Positions 25,684 to 36,146 are shown, counted from the first letter of the stretch. The stretch: 64,000 nt of DNA from Endozoicomonas sp. ISHI1 (GCF_024606225.1 NZ_JAGRPU010000028.1:1-64000); one strand, 5' to 3'. Notes: generated by a model from the sequence alone, not told the origin. Numbers and translations: made by a program.

Positions 25684-28600
25684 ATGGCCCCTCAAGTTTT
25701 GACGGCGAGGAAACAAAATAACCTCAAATTGTCGTTATTCCTTAAACGAGCATACTTACATTTATTGATTCTATTTTGGATTGCTGGTCTCGTGCAGGCA
25801 TGGGATGGAGTTGCTGGTCAACAGAGTAGTTCGCATCCACATCAGTCACAAGCAATGGATTCAAAAGAAAACACACCAGAGTCAACACTCCCGCACCCTC
25901 ACTTACTCGAATGGCAACCGCCATCAATGACAACACTTGAAGATCAGATAAAGTCCCGTTTCTACATCCAACCTTCTCCAGAGTCAGGATATTCAGGAAG
26001 CGTTGAGCTGACTCTCACCATTCAGCCTTTTGAGCAACTGGTGATCTGCGCAGCACATATCCAGTCTAAAAATAACGCTGACATCATAAGTCTCTCTGAG
26101 GAGTTTGACCCTTCAACTTCGGGCAGTATTTTTTATTTAACCACCAAAAGCTGGCAGCTGGATATCACCCTGATAAGACCCTACCGATGCTCAGAAACAC
26201 TCTTAAATAAATACAGCTATGACGTTGGTCAATTCATACTCTCCACTCAACCCATACTCGCTCTGGCAACCGCCAGAAGCCAGAAGGAAGATAAAAAAAC
26301 GACGGAAAATGAACCAAATAAAAAGGGAAAAGGGCTGAACATAACAGGACTTCAGGCAGGATCGAAATTTGACAGAACGGAGAGTGGTGACGGTGGTGGT
26401 ATTTTTTGGCCCGGCGATGACAATAACCAGCATTGGAAACCACACTGGATGGCACTGCAAAGCAATACCGACTGGGAGATCAGCATAGGTCCCATACTCA
26501 GACTGGACTGGGGCTGGCTGACAGAGTTGACAGGTGACAACCCTATGCACTGGCTGTTTGGAACCTGGAGTGGTGAGTCCGACAGAAGGCTGCGTGTAAA
26601 TATCAATGGGAACCAGGTTAGTTCTTTGCGTCTCACTCCAACGCAATTCAATCAACTCCTCAAAAACCTGGGAAGTACACAACAAGTCATACGGTGGTTG
26701 AAGCCCCTGCTCAACGGACAGGCGGAGTTTATAGAACACCTGTTAGATATGTCCGAAGGCATTGAAGACCATGAAAAGGATATACAGGCTGCCATTATCG
26801 TTGAACGGATTGCAGCAGTGATTGAGCAGACTGATGAATTCGATCTTGATTTTGAGTTGAAGCTATTGAACGAAAAACAGGAGATAGTGAGATTGGAACC
26901 GGAGGGCACAGCTTCTGAAGAAATCATTAATGAATACATGCTGCAAGCACCAGAGGCGAGCGGCGTTAGTGATCAGTTATTGCAAGTAGCAAGAGGTGGT
27001 AAAAGCAGTGTTGGCCCCGATGCAGGTGCACAAGCTAATGGTATTGAAGATCAGCAGGCAGATTCACTTCCAGAAAATACAAAGAAGCAGTCTGGCCATG
27101 AAGAAAGAAGTCGATTTAGCTTACCTGAGCCATACACCTCTAATGGCTTGATCAATAGCTGGACGGTTAAAGGCATGCAAGTTGCTCTTATGCTCGGGCA
27201 AAATGGGTTGGAAGCCTGGGTTATGTCGGAGGATGGGAAAACGATTTTTATTCCCCCATACGACATTGTAAACATTCCAAAGGAAATCCAGAATGAGATC
27301 TGCCATTTGCGAGGATTTTGTAAAGGAACATGGGTAGACCTCCACAGATTAAACGACGGAAGTTATAAGGTATATGTTCATCCAAGATTAAGGGGTGGAG
27401 GGCCTATCGGAACGACTATAGGGGTTGCTTTAGGAGGCATTCAAGTTGCGGCTGGAGTAACACTTACATTGCGTACGGGTGAGCTGGAAGCGGCTGTAGG
27501 AGGAGCATTGATTAGCTCAGGGATACAAGGCTCAATATATAGCTGTAAAGCAAGAGACTGCGATCCAGGAGAGTATATCAAACAAAGCTTCATAGGAGGA
27601 ATAAGTGGAGCAGTAGCTGGTTTGTGTACTTCCGGAGCATTGAAGGTATTAGGTAAATTTACTGGTTCAATAACCAGCGGAGCAACCCTAGGCAATGCCG
27701 CAACCACAGGCTTTTTAGTAGTGGATGACGTTCTTGCAGGAGCGGTTGGTGGATTTAGCTCAAATCTTGCCGAAAGTGCAACTAAAGCTGTAATTAATCG
27801 AGAAAACGGTACCTTTTTTACTAAAGAAACAGCAAGAAATGCTGTTATTGGAGCTTTTTCAGGTGGTACAGCCGGAGGTGTCGGGAATATATTAAGAGGG
27901 ATATCATCCCAAGCAACGGCTCGCGTAATTAATGCTTGTGATGAAGAAATGGCAAGATCCAAACCTATGAAAGTTATTGCTGGAAGTTTAAGCGGATCTG
28001 TAGCGGGCGGTGCTACCTCTGCGATAAGTCGATTCAGCACTAATTGGCTCAGGGGAAACGACAAGCTGGATGGGTGTGGCTCCGCAGCGCTTGTAGGTGC
28101 AGGTATAGGATTTATAATCGGAGGTGTAAACGCTCACAGAGCATATTCTTACTATACCAAAAGGGAGCTAACCCCTGAGGAACGGGATTGTATTGATAAA
28201 TCTGTAGCGGGCTATATACAGGAAATGGTAAATGAAAAATCTAAAACCGAGCCCTTTCTCTTTGAGAGAAATAAAGAACATAAATTACGCATAACAAAAA
28301 CTAATGAGATAAAAGTTAAGGTGGATTCGTTAAATGATCGTATCTATTTTGAGATCCCATATCATGTGTTTTGCCGCATATATATAAGACCTATAATTTC
28401 TTTAAAATTAATTCCAAAATTTATTCGTGAAAGGAAGATATGGCAAGAGCATACAGAATTCGATATGACCCTGAGGACTGAAGTAAGTCTGAATCATTTT
28501 TGTAACACAGGGAAGGTTAATAATTACCATTACACATTTGATACAAAACCGATTATAAAACCCCTTGGAAAACTCCTTGGCCCTAAAATTTGCGTATACG

Positions 28601-29058
28601 GTGAGGCTAAAGAAATGATTGAGGAGGAACTAGAAAGCCTCTTTGCTCAATTAGAAAGTCGCTCTCCAGAAATAATCTCTGGGATTCAGGGCTATATAGC
28701 AAACTCAATACCAAATCAAATAACGTTTCTAGATCGAAAAATTATTCTTACTAAGACAAGTGATGGAGATTATGAATTTGATTCGAAAACCAACCAGCTT
28801 GTTTGGAACAACCCTGTTAAGGTTCAAATATTAAGTGAAAAAGTAATTGTCGGTGGAGTATTACAAGTCAGAGTATCTATACATAACGTTGAGCGAAATT
28901 TAGAAATTGATCAGATCCGACTGTCTATAGATGATTCAACAAAACTATTGCTGGGGAAACAAGATATGTCATTATTTCTGCCATCTCTATATACAGAATT
29001 AGAACATCAATTAAATCTTATCAGAAAGCAAATTTTAGATCGCTATTTTCAACGATGA
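25684..29058 (+). CDS. large exported protein of unknown function with a Gly/Ala-rich hydrophobic region
   Basis: 1124 residues, no family recognised. The N-terminus has basic residues and then a hydrophobic core (Leu-His-Leu-Leu-Ile-Leu-Phe-Trp-Ile-Ala-Gly-Leu-Val-Gln-Ala), so a signal peptide ending near residue 39 is likely. Residues about 45-560 are polar and Gln/Glu-rich. Residues about 570-815 are strongly enriched in Gly, Ala and Ser with hydrophobic repeats (Gly-Gly-x-x-Gly-x-x-x-Gly patterns), resembling glycine-zipper membrane-inserting regions. The C-terminal 300 residues are polar and visibly AT-rich in codons. The start at 25684 lacks a clear ribosome binding site. The next gene, a YiiX-like hydrolase, begins 12 bp later. 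A secreted toxin or surface protein is possible but not shown. Confidence 0.7.
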   Translation: MAPQVLTARKQNNLKLSLFLKRAYLHLLILFWIAGLVQAWDGVAGQQSSSHPHQSQAMDSKENTPESTLPHPHLLEWQPPSMTTLEDQIKSRFYIQPSPESGYSGSVELTLTIQPFEQLVICAAHIQSKNNADIISLSEEFDPSTSGSIFYLTTKSWQLDITLIRPYRCSETLLNKYSYDVGQFILSTQPILALATARSQKEDKKTTENEPNKKGKGLNITGLQAGSKFDRTESGDGGGIFWPGDDNNQHWKPHWMALQSNTDWEISIGPILRLDWGWLTELTGDNPMHWLFGTWSGESDRRLRVNINGNQVSSLRLTPTQFNQLLKNLGSTQQVIRWLKPLLNGQAEFIEHLLDMSEGIEDHEKDIQAAIIVERIAAVIEQTDEFDLDFELKLLNEKQEIVRLEPEGTASEEIINEYMLQAPEASGVSDQLLQVARGGKSSVGPDAGAQANGIEDQQADSLPENTKKQSGHEERSRFSLPEPYTSNGLINSWTVKGMQVALMLGQNGLEAWVMSEDGKTIFIPPYDIVNIPKEIQNEICHLRGFCKGTWVDLHRLNDGSYKVYVHPRLRGGGPIGTTIGVALGGIQVAAGVTLTLRTGELEAAVGGALISSGIQGSIYSCKARDCDPGEYIKQSFIGGISGAVAGLCTSGALKVLGKFTGSITSGATLGNAATTGFLVVDDVLAGAVGGFSSNLAESATKAVINRENGTFFTKETARNAVIGAFSGGTAGGVGNILRGISSQATARVINACDEEMARSKPMKVIAGSLSGSVAGGATSAISRFSTNWLRGNDKLDGCGSAALVGAGIGFIIGGVNAHRAYSYYTKRELTPEERDCIDKSVAGYIQEMVNEKSKTEPFLFERNKEHKLRITKTNEIKVKVDSLNDRIYFEIPYHVFCRIYIRPIISLKLIPKFIRERKIWQEHTEFDMTLRTEVSLNHFCNTGKVNNYHYTFDTKPIIKPLGKLLGPKICVYGEAKEMIEEELESLFAQLESRSPEIISGIQGYIANSIPNQITFLDRKIILTKTSDGDYEFDSKTNQLVWNNPVKVQILSEKVIVGGVLQVRVSIHNVERNLEIDQIRLSIDDSTKLLLGKQDMSLFLPSLYTELEHQLNLIRKQILDRYFQR

Positions 29059-29070
29059 GGATTTTGGTAA

Positions 29071-29736
29071 ATGACTGAGCAGCCAAATTCCATGCCCATT
29101 CCAGAACTGCAAAAAGGCGACCTTCTGTTTCAACTTCGCAAGGGAGGAGAGCTGGAGTGGGTCATCAGTAGACTGTTTGCTGGTTATAACGGCATGGCCC
29201 TGAATCATGTGGCCATTGCGACTGAGAGCGGGGAGTTGGTTGAAGCGGTGATGCCAAAGGTTCAGACAATAACCCTGACTCAATTTATGGATAAATCGGT
29301 GTGCGATGGACTGGGACGACCATGCATTCTGGTGGCTCGTCTCAAGTCACCATGGCTTCCTTTAGTTAATAAAGCGTTGGCCTTTGCTGATCAGCAGTTG
29401 CACATTCCTTACAATAGGGACTTTTCTCCGCAGGGTCATGCTCGATCCGATATCAGTGAACGAGCCTGGTACTGTAGCGCTCTTGTTTTGGAAGCGTTCA
29501 GGTCTGCTAACGAGGGAGAACCGGTATTTCCAGAAACCCCCATGGGGTTCCGTGATCTGGAAACCGGAGAAATATTGCCTTATTGGGTAGACTTTTATCA
29601 GAAGGTAGGACAACCCATACCGGAAGGAGAGCCGGGCTCACACCCCGCCCTGCTCTCATGTTCGGATAAGCTTGATGTGATCAGAGTGGTAGGACAACTT
29701 CCCGCCAGACAGGCTACTAACGGGCAGCTTGTCTGA
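29071..29736 (+). CDS. YiiX/YebB-like permuted NlpC/P60 cysteine hydrolase
   Basis: 221 residues. Gly-Asp-Leu-Leu-Phe-Gln at residues 16-21, Leu-Asn-His-Val-Ala-Ile-Ala with the catalytic-type His near residue 48, and Trp-Tyr-Cys-Ser-Ala-Leu-Val with the Cys near residue 133 follow the order His then Cys of the circularly permuted NlpC/P60 (YiiX/YebB, papain-like) family. Members act on peptide or acyl bonds. No signal peptide is seen. It is 12 bp downstream of the 1124-residue gene and likely co-transcribed. It ends 12 bp from the convergent speB gene. Confidence 0.75.
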   Translation: MTEQPNSMPIPELQKGDLLFQLRKGGELEWVISRLFAGYNGMALNHVAIATESGELVEAVMPKVQTITLTQFMDKSVCDGLGRPCILVARLKSPWLPLVNKALAFADQQLHIPYNRDFSPQGHARSDISERAWYCSALVLEAFRSANEGEPVFPETPMGFRDLETGEILPYWVDFYQKVGQPIPEGEPGSHPALLSCSDKLDVIRVVGQLPARQATNGQLV

Positions 29737-29748
29737 GCTGAAGGGTTG

Positions 29749-30675
29749 TCAGGTGGCTTCTGATCGGGCTGCCTGTAGATAAAGCATCTCAAGAGCAATC
29801 GTAGCACCCGCCAGAGCGGTAATATCGGCGTGATCATAAGCTGGTGCAACTTCAACCACGTCCATGCCCACAATATCCAGTCCCTGAAGACCTCTGAGCA
29901 GTTGCAAAGCCCGGTCCGAGCTCAGGCCGCCACAAACCGGTGTTCCGGTTCCCGGAGCATAGGCCGGGTCCAGACAGTCGATATCAAAGGTCAGGTAAAC
30001 AAGACGATCACCTGCTTTTTCGCGTATTTTTTCGATTATCTCTGCCACTGGTGCACCGTTAACGTAGCTGGCATCCAGAACATTGAAACGGGTGTTCTTG
30101 TGATCGTAAGTGGTTCGAATACCAATCTGGGTTGAAGCCGAGGCATCAATCAACCCTTCAACCTGAGCATGATAAAACATGGTTCCGTGGTCGAACTTGC
30201 CACCCTGGTTATAGTCGTCGGTATGAGCATCAAAGTGGACCAATGCCAAAGGACCATGATATTTGGCGTGAGCTCTCAGCAAAGGCAGGGTAATAAAGTG
30301 ATCGCCTCCAAACGACAGCATACGTTTGCCAGCAGACAATAGCTGGTCGGCATGCTGAAACAGGGTATCGCTCATATCTTGGGCGTTACCGCATTCAAAG
30401 ACCAGGTCACCACAGTCAGCAATGGACAGATAGTCTTTCAGGTTGAAGAACCAGGGCCAGCGCTTGCCCTCCCAGGATAGGTTTACCGATGCCTTGCGAA
30501 TGGCCTCGGGACCAAAGCGAGCACCGCTGCGTCCTGTAGTCGCCAGATCAAAAGGAATGCCGGTAATGATCAGGTCAGCTCCCGACTGAACAGGATTGAA
30601 ATCCAACGGCTGTCGCAGAAAGCCAAAGGCGTTAGCGTAAAGGGAGTGGTCTTCCTTTTTTATCGACGTAGTCAT
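29749..30675 (-). CDS. speB: agmatinase
   Basis: 308 residues of the ureohydrolase family, closest in appearance to E. coli SpeB. It hydrolyses agmatine to putrescine and urea. The manganese ligands are present in Gly-Gly-Asp-His, Asp-Ala-His-Thr-Asp and Asp-Ile-Asp-Cys-Leu-Asp-Pro. It is the last gene of the speE-speA-speD-speB operon, four bases after speD. SpeA makes its substrate. Confidence 0.95.
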   Translation of the reverse strand: MTTSIKKEDHSLYANAFGFLRQPLDFNPVQSGADLIITGIPFDLATTGRSGARFGPEAIRKASVNLSWEGKRWPWFFNLKDYLSIADCGDLVFECGNAQDMSDTLFQHADQLLSAGKRMLSFGGDHFITLPLLRAHAKYHGPLALVHFDAHTDDYNQGGKFDHGTMFYHAQVEGLIDASASTQIGIRTTYDHKNTRFNVLDASYVNGAPVAEIIEKIREKAGDRLVYLTFDIDCLDPAYAPGTGTPVCGGLSSDRALQLLRGLQGLDIVGMDVVEVAPAYDHADITALAGATIALEMLYLQAARSEAT

Positions 30676-30679
30676 GATT

Positions 30680-31609
30680 TTATCCCGTCAGTTCCACCGC
30701 CTGTAATGAGCGCTGCTCTTTGTGCTGGTAATGATTAAAGCTCATTTCATAGCCACACTGCAGAGGCAGACGGCACTCTGTCAGACAGCTGAACTCGCCA
30801 TTTTCCCGCAAGGGCGCCGGTGCATTAAAGCCAATCAGATCCCAGCTCCCGGGGCGCAGGGCTTCCAGTAGCTTTTCCAGAATAGCGGTGTCTTCCATAT
30901 TCAGGTTGGTTTCAAAGCTGACATAGGAGCTGTCTTCCTGAGGTGTGATATGGAAAGTGGCGTAACGATCATCCTTGATGGCGTTGAGAGAGTAGCCAAA
31001 GGGTTCAAACAACCAGTCACTCAGATCAAAATCTGGCAGGATTTCATCCAGTCTGAGCAATTGCCGGATGCCTTCAATCGTTTGTCCTTCACTACGAAGA
31101 TAGTGAGCAGCTGCACCTTTGATATGATACATCAGTAATTCGCTGGTCTGATCATCCGCATGGGGATGATAGGGACGATTCAGATGGAAGATGTAGTTGT
31201 GGTGACTGTCCAGACTGCCGATACGGAAGGCACTACCCTCCAGCTCAGACTGAATCCGGTTAATATCTTTCTCGAAAGACGTTTTCTGCAGATGCGACTG
31301 GTACTCATTTTTGCGTTGGAAACTGGCAAACAGAATGTGTTCATCAGCGATGTGTTCCAGAAAATAAAGGAATGCATCGGCCAGAGTCGTGGTTCCACAG
31401 GTCAACATCAGGAAGCGGTCTTCCCAAACAAACAGACTCGATTCTGACAGCAGATAAGCGTCGCAATAGTCATTACTCAGGGTCGTCAGAATGTCCGCCT
31501 GAGCCTTGGCCACCATATCAGACCAGAAGTCTTTGCCCAGCTCACGCAGCGAGCCCGCCTCGGCCGCTGTAATGACTTCTACTTTTTTTTCAGAGCCTTC
31601 GAAGAACAT
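30680..31609 (-). CDS. speD: S-adenosylmethionine decarboxylase, eukaryotic-type
   Basis: 309 residues from the ATG at 31609, which overlaps the speA stop as TGATG (a GTG one codon upstream is also possible). The sequence matches the eukaryotic AdoMetDC family rather than the E. coli type. The N-terminus has Phe-Phe-Glu-Gly-Ser-Glu-Lys. Leu-Ser-Glu-Ser-Ser-Leu-Phe-Val contains the Glu56-Ser57 self-cleavage site that yields the pyruvoyl group. Thr-Cys-Gly-Thr-Thr holds the catalytic Cys71. Gly-Tyr-Ser-Leu-Asn and Phe-His-Ile-Thr-Pro hold Ser207 and His220. The segment Ser-Tyr-Val-Ser-Phe-Glu-Thr-Asn-Leu is identical in animal enzymes as I know them. It makes decarboxylated SAM, the aminopropyl donor for the SpeE reaction encoded in the same operon. 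Confidence 0.92.
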   Translation of the reverse strand: MFFEGSEKKVEVITAAEAGSLRELGKDFWSDMVAKAQADILTTLSNDYCDAYLLSESSLFVWEDRFLMLTCGTTTLADAFLYFLEHIADEHILFASFQRKNEYQSHLQKTSFEKDINRIQSELEGSAFRIGSLDSHHNYIFHLNRPYHPHADDQTSELLMYHIKGAAAHYLRSEGQTIEGIRQLLRLDEILPDFDLSDWLFEPFGYSLNAIKDDRYATFHITPQEDSSYVSFETNLNMEDTAILEKLLEALRPGSWDLIGFNAPAPLRENGEFSCLTECRLPLQCGYEMSFNHYQHKEQRSLQAVELTG

Positions 31610-33591
31610 CACAGCTCAACTCCTCCCAGGTGTTCAAGGTAGGTGTAGCCCTTTAGGCCTGCTTCCAGCTCTTCCAGCACAGAGGTCCGGCTGGATTCTG
31701 GCAGATATTCTTCCACCAGTTTCTGATAGGTATGCAGGAAGCTTTCCGGTTTCAGATTCACGTATTTAAGAACATCTTCTACGGTGTCCCCAGCCTGGAA
31801 ATCAAACATCTCAATTAATCCAAGGTCTGTGACACGAACGGATACTGTGTCGGTGTCGCCAAATAAATTGTGCATGTCACCAAGAATTTCCTGATAGGCA
31901 CCAACCAGGAAAATACCAATCATGTAAGGCTTGTCCGAATGCCACTCAGGGACAGGCAGAGTGGTTTCTATACCCTGACCGTCAACGTACTGGTCAATGG
32001 TGCCGTCGGAGTCACAGGTAATATCGAGCATAACGGCACGCTTTTCGGGCGGGCGGTTCAGTCCGGAAAGTGGCAGCACCGGGAATACCTGATCAATACC
32101 CCAGGCATCGGGCAACGATTGAAACAGTGAAAAGTTGACGTAGAATTTGTCAGCCAGTTTTTCACTCAGCTCATCAATCAGAGGTCTGTGCGAACGATTT
32201 TTATGAGACAGCCGTTTGGACAGCTCATAACAGATTCTTAAATTAATACTTTCTGCCCAGGCTCTCTGTTCCAGATCCAGCAGGCCTATTCCGAATTGGG
32301 TATGAACCTCAGAAAGGTCACTCTGAGTATCGTGGAACAATTCAACCAGTGCCCGTTGCTCAACACCTTTCACCAGATCTTTCCAGGAGCCCCACATATT
32401 GTGGAGAAGTTGCGGGGCTTCTTTGCCCGGTGCCACAGGCTCTTCCGGCTCGTAGCTTTCGACACCCACTACGTCGGTGATCAGGACGGCATGGTGCGCC
32501 GTCAGATTTCTACCCGACTCCGATATAATCCTTGGCACAGGAATGGCCTGTTCAGCGCAAAGATCGCCCAGGGTATAAACGATATTGTTCGCATATTCCT
32601 GAAGGCTGTAGTTCATGGAACAGTTGCTCTGGCTTCGGGTACCTTCGTAGTCCACAGCCAGGCCGCCACCCACATCCAGACAATGGATCGGGGCACCCAG
32701 GCGATACAGTTCCGCATAAACTCTTGCACACTCGCTGATCCCCTTGCGGATATCACGAATATTCGACATCTGGGAACCCAGATGGAAGTGCAGCAGCTGC
32801 AAAGAATCCATGTTGTCACTGTCTTTTAGCCGCTTGATGACATTCAGTACCTGGCTGGCAGACAGACCAAACTTGGATTTCTCGCCACCACTGGCCTGCC
32901 ATTTTCCCTTGCCTTGAGAAGCAAGGCGAACACGAAGACCCAGCCTGGGGGGGACACCCAGTTCTTTGGCCTCTTTCAGAACCATTTCCAGCTCGGTGAT
33001 TTTTTCCAGAACGATATACACCTGATGCCCCAGCTTTTCACCGATCAGCGCCAGACGAATGTATTCTCTGTCTTTGTAGCCATTGCAAACAATGACAGAG
33101 CTGGCACGGTTCGCCATGGCCAGTACTGCCAACAACTCAGGTTTACTGCCACACTCAAGACCCAGTTGACGATCCTGTCTGGAGGCCTGGCTTTCCAGAA
33201 TCTCCTCGACCACGGCCCGCTGCTGATTCACCTTGATGGGATAAACCGCCAGGTAATCATTTCGATAGCCGTATTCGCCAATGGCCTGGTTAAAGGCGTC
33301 ACACAGAGTGTTAACCCGATCATGGAGAATCTCCGGAAAACGTACCAGAATGGGCAATGACGCCCCTTTGCGAACCAGTTGAGCAGCAATATTATTGAGA
33401 CTGACAGCCGGTCTGCCCCTGGGCAGATAGACGACCTCGCCGTCATCGTTAATATCGAAGTATCCCTGACTCCAATAGCGGGCATTGTAGGTGGAGCGTG
33501 ACGCTTCCACGCTCCATTCGCTGTCTGTAGTCAGTGGCTCATGGCTGCTGATCGTGCTTTCCGGAAAGTCGGGCATCGCTGGGTTAGTCAT
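31609..33591 (-). CDS. speA: biosynthetic arginine decarboxylase
   Basis: 660 residues (E. coli SpeA is 658). A PLP-dependent enzyme of the alanine-racemase-like fold that converts arginine to agmatine. The PLP lysine lies in Val-Tyr-Pro-Ile-Lys-Val-Asn-Gln near residue 118. The [10 protein letters not shown] phosphate loop and the C-terminal Cys-Asp-Ser-Asp-Gly site are present. It overlaps speE by 8 bp and speD by one base, so the operon is tightly coupled. Confidence 0.97.
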   Translation of the reverse strand: MTNPAMPDFPESTISSHEPLTTDSEWSVEASRSTYNARYWSQGYFDINDDGEVVYLPRGRPAVSLNNIAAQLVRKGASLPILVRFPEILHDRVNTLCDAFNQAIGEYGYRNDYLAVYPIKVNQQRAVVEEILESQASRQDRQLGLECGSKPELLAVLAMANRASSVIVCNGYKDREYIRLALIGEKLGHQVYIVLEKITELEMVLKEAKELGVPPRLGLRVRLASQGKGKWQASGGEKSKFGLSASQVLNVIKRLKDSDNMDSLQLLHFHLGSQMSNIRDIRKGISECARVYAELYRLGAPIHCLDVGGGLAVDYEGTRSQSNCSMNYSLQEYANNIVYTLGDLCAEQAIPVPRIISESGRNLTAHHAVLITDVVGVESYEPEEPVAPGKEAPQLLHNMWGSWKDLVKGVEQRALVELFHDTQSDLSEVHTQFGIGLLDLEQRAWAESINLRICYELSKRLSHKNRSHRPLIDELSEKLADKFYVNFSLFQSLPDAWGIDQVFPVLPLSGLNRPPEKRAVMLDITCDSDGTIDQYVDGQGIETTLPVPEWHSDKPYMIGIFLVGAYQEILGDMHNLFGDTDTVSVRVTDLGLIEMFDFQAGDTVEDVLKYVNLKPESFLHTYQKLVEEYLPESSRTSVLEELEAGLKGYTYLEHLGGVEL

Positions 33592-34462
33592 TGACCTTCT
33601 GTATCGCCTTTTCTACGTATCCGGGCAGAGCAAAAGCTGCCTTGTGGATAGCGGGAGTGTAATAACGTGTTTCGACACCGCAGGCTTCAAAACGTTCAGT
33701 GACTGTTTCCAGAGAAACATGACGGGCTTCAGGATTGTCGGAACCCCAGGCAAAGGTCATGATACCGCCTGCATAAGTGGGTACAGCAGCACTGTAGAAG
33801 TAGCAGTCATCCATATAATGGCCCAGACGCCGGGTGGTGGTTTCTACTTCTTCCAGTTGCATGAAGCAGACGCCGTTCTGAGCGACAAAGATGCCGCCTT
33901 CTTTCAGCAGACGTTTGCAGCCAGCATAGAACTCTGAAGAGAACAGCACTTCACCAGGACCAATGGGATCTGTGCAGTCAGAAATGATGACGTCAAAGCT
34001 GCCGTCGGGTGTTTTTTCACGGTCACTGACAAAATTGATGCCGTCGTCAATCACCAGGTGGGCTCGTGGGTCTTCGTAGGCGCCAGCGGAGTGGTTGGGC
34101 AGCCACTTTTTGCACATGTCGACCACAGCGCCATCAATTTCAACCATGGTGACGTGCTCAACGTTTTTGTGCTTTAGCACTTCACGCAGGATACCACCGT
34201 CACCACCACCGATGATCAGTACTCGCCGGGCGTTTCCGTGAGTCAGGATCGGCACATGAGTCATCATTTCGTGATAGATGAACTCATCTTTCTCTGTAGT
34301 CTGGATAACACCATCCAGCGCCATCATGCGACCAAACATCTTGTTGTTGAATATGACCAGATGCTGGTGTTCGGTTTTCTGTTCGAACAGCATCTCATCG
34401 ACGGAAAAGCTCTGGCCGTAGCCATCATAGAGGGTCTCAAGGTATGTGTTGTCTTTTAGCAT
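33584..34462 (-). CDS. speE: spermidine synthase (polyamine aminopropyltransferase)
   Basis: 292 residues from the ATG at 34462, which has an AGGAAAGG ribosome binding site and gives the usual N-terminus [10 protein letters not shown]. The frame remains open to 34492 but without support. It transfers the aminopropyl group of decarboxylated SAM to putrescine. [11 protein letters not shown] is the SAM-binding loop, and Ser-Asp-Cys-Thr-Asp-Pro-Ile-Gly-Pro holds the catalytic Asp. It is the first gene of the four-gene polyamine operon. A minus-strand TATAAT at 34578-34573 may be its -10 box. Confidence 0.95.
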   Translation of the reverse strand: MLKDNTYLETLYDGYGQSFSVDEMLFEQKTEHQHLVIFNNKMFGRMMALDGVIQTTEKDEFIYHEMMTHVPILTHGNARRVLIIGGGDGGILREVLKHKNVEHVTMVEIDGAVVDMCKKWLPNHSAGAYEDPRAHLVIDDGINFVSDREKTPDGSFDVIISDCTDPIGPGEVLFSSEFYAGCKRLLKEGGIFVAQNGVCFMQLEEVETTTRRLGHYMDDCYFYSAAVPTYAGGIMTFAWGSDNPEARHVSLETVTERFEACGVETRYYTPAIHKAAFALPGYVEKAIQKVND

Positions 34463-34671
34463 GATGCCTTTCCTTTTAAAACCGACCTTCAATAACGGGA
34501 AGGTCCAACCAGCCAGTTGTCGGGACAGCAGTAGAGAGTCTGGAAATTCAGGACCAGCAGTGAATTGGAACCATTATAGAGGTGCCTCACTCTGGCGAGG
34601 GACTCGACCCTTGATCAAGCTCAAGGCTGTTAGAACGCGCGAATTAAACCCTTGAAATGTCAGGATGACAA

Positions 34672-34706
34672 CCCCTGAGGCAGATTTAATCATTATCCCT
34701 CAGGGG
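34672..34706. repeat. stem-loop between speE and the secreted-protein gene
   Basis: CCCCTGAGG (34672-34680) pairs with CCTCAGGGG (34698-34706) across a 17-nt loop. It lies downstream of the minus-strand gene ending at 34750 and has no T-run on either side. It could be a factor-assisted terminator or an mRNA 3-prime stabiliser. Confidence 0.45.
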
Positions 34707-34749
34707 GTGCACATCGGGGAGCTGTGTTGGTAATCCAATTCAGGTGCCA

Positions 34750-35238
34750 TCAATCGTGACAGGCCACCACTATCGAGGCCATATCGCCAGGAAAGCTTTG
34801 ATGCGCCTGCATTTTCAGGGAACCGTGACCTTCATAGGAGTAGGTCACATCACAGGTATGCTTGGGTTCATAGCGATTGAAGCTAATGCTGTTGTCGGTT
34901 TTAAAGAGAGGCATGTTTATATGCCAGTCAAACATTTGACGGTATTGTTCTCCGTACAGATGCACATAGGTCTCAAATCCGGCAAGGATCGAGCCGTTAC
35001 ATCCGTGTAGCGTGATAGATCCTTGAGAGAACACAGTATAACGTGTTCTGCCGCCTTCGATGATGCCATACTTGGGATGCCCCATATCCAGTAGCATGTC
35101 TTCACTGGTATGGTTCTCTAACTTGAAGGTCAGGTACTCCAATGTATCATCGCCACAGACATAATCGCCGTTGGAAGAAGCATGAGTGCAGGCCAGACCA
35201 GCGAATACAGCAAAGATGACGGTTTTCTTTACGTCCAC
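34750..35238 (-). CDS. small secreted protein of unknown function
   Basis: 162 residues from the GTG at 35238, chosen because GGAG lies seven bases upstream. This start gives a compact signal peptide (Asp-Val-Lys-Lys, then Val-Ile-Phe-Ala-Val-Phe-Ala-Gly-Leu-Ala) with cleavage near Ala-Ser-Ser. A GTG at 35259 would only add seven residues. The mature part has four Cys, likely two disulfides, and many aromatic and His residues. No family is recognised. It stands alone between the polyamine operon and the DUF29 gene. Confidence 0.6.
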   Translation of the reverse strand: MDVKKTVIFAVFAGLACTHASSNGDYVCGDDTLEYLTFKLENHTSEDMLLDMGHPKYGIIEGGRTRYTVFSQGSITLHGCNGSILAGFETYVHLYGEQYRQMFDWHINMPLFKTDNSISFNRYEPKHTCDVTYSYEGHGSLKMQAHQSFPGDMASIVVACHD

Positions 35239-35635
35239 GATGTTTCTCCGGGTTGCCACAATCGGAGCGGATTATCAATTTGAAATTGGACGCGTGTCAC
35301 GTACTATGTTCTGTTTGTTACCGTGAAAATCCCCCGTTTCTTCTTCGATTAAGTCGTTACCCTACCCTTCTCGGATAAGCTAATCACTGTGCCGGTCAAT
35401 TGTTTGTTTTGTCTGGGAGGATCAGGTCGGGGAGTCTTGTCCTTACTGACTTACCCAGCCGATACGCAATATGACTGAGTGATTGAAATTCATAATAGTC
35501 ACACCAAAAATCCATAATAGTCGTATCCAAAATCCAATTTGGTCAAAAATATGCTCTGTATCATCATGAATCTTTAGTTCGCCTTTGCTCCCTTTTTTGT
35601 TTTTGCCTAAAGTGGAAGAGCAATGGAGGTAGCTT
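35239..35635. other. divergent intergenic region with a 22-bp tandem repeat
   Basis: A 397-bp region upstream of both the secreted-protein gene and the DUF29 gene. Two tandem copies of a 22-bp unit (ATAATAGTC...CCAAAAATCC at 35492-35513, and a near copy at 35514-35535 with three differences) lie about 100 bp before the DUF29 start. These could be regulatory binding sites or a small slippage product. The DUF29 start is preceded by GGAGG. Confidence 0.5.
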
Positions 35636-36118
35636 ATGGAAAACCTGTACGAAACTGACTTTTACCGCTGGAAAGAGCAACAGAAAGATCACTTGATCAA
35701 CCGGCGCTTTGATCAACTTGATCTGGAGAGAGTCATTGAGGAGTTTGATGATACGGGCAATGATCGAAACACCCTTCGATCCAGGCTAACGACTCTCTTG
35801 CTGCACTTGCTCAAATACCAGTACCAGACTCAGGTCATTAATCCGTTGCTTCCAGAGCCTTATAGCTGCCGAAGCTGGAAAGGCGCCATCCGGGAACAGA
35901 GGGAACAGCTGGTCATTCTGCTACAGGACCGTTCCCACCTGAATCACAAAGTCTGTGAGGTATTTGGCGACGCTTTCGCCAGTGGCAAGAAACTGGCTAT
36001 TCAAGCCATGAATGATTATGTCCAGCCGCATCAGAGACTGAATGAGAGGAGTTTTCCTGAAACCTGTCCCTGGGATTTTGAACAAATCATGACAGAGAAT
36101 TGGTTGCCGGAAGGTTAG
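35636..36118 (+). CDS. DUF29 family protein
   Basis: 160 residues. It matches DUF29 proteins: Tyr-Glu-Thr-Asp-Phe-Tyr-x-Trp near the start, then Asp-Leu-Glu-Arg-Val-Ile-Glu-Glu-Phe, Leu-Arg-Ser-Arg-Leu-Thr-Thr-Leu-Leu-Leu-His-Leu-Leu-Lys-Tyr-Gln-Tyr-Gln, and Ser-Trp-Lys-x-x-Ile-Arg-Glu-Gln. The family is common in cyanobacteria and some gammaproteobacteria, and its function is not known. The ribosome binding site GGAGG is good. It ends 29 bp before MITE copy 3. Confidence 0.85.
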   Translation: MENLYETDFYRWKEQQKDHLINRRFDQLDLERVIEEFDDTGNDRNTLRSRLTTLLLHLLKYQYQTQVINPLLPEPYSCRSWKGAIREQREQLVILLQDRSHLNHKVCEVFGDAFASGKKLAIQAMNDYVQPHQRLNERSFPETCPWDFEQIMTENWLPEG

Positions 36119-36146
36119 TTGAACGGCAAGACGACTCACCTGCCTT

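Noticed and set aside
27441-28064. 207-codon minus-strand frame with Pro/Ala-rich repeats
   Set aside because: It is the complement of the Gly/Ala-rich region of the 1124-residue gene; the Pro-Ala composition follows from that.
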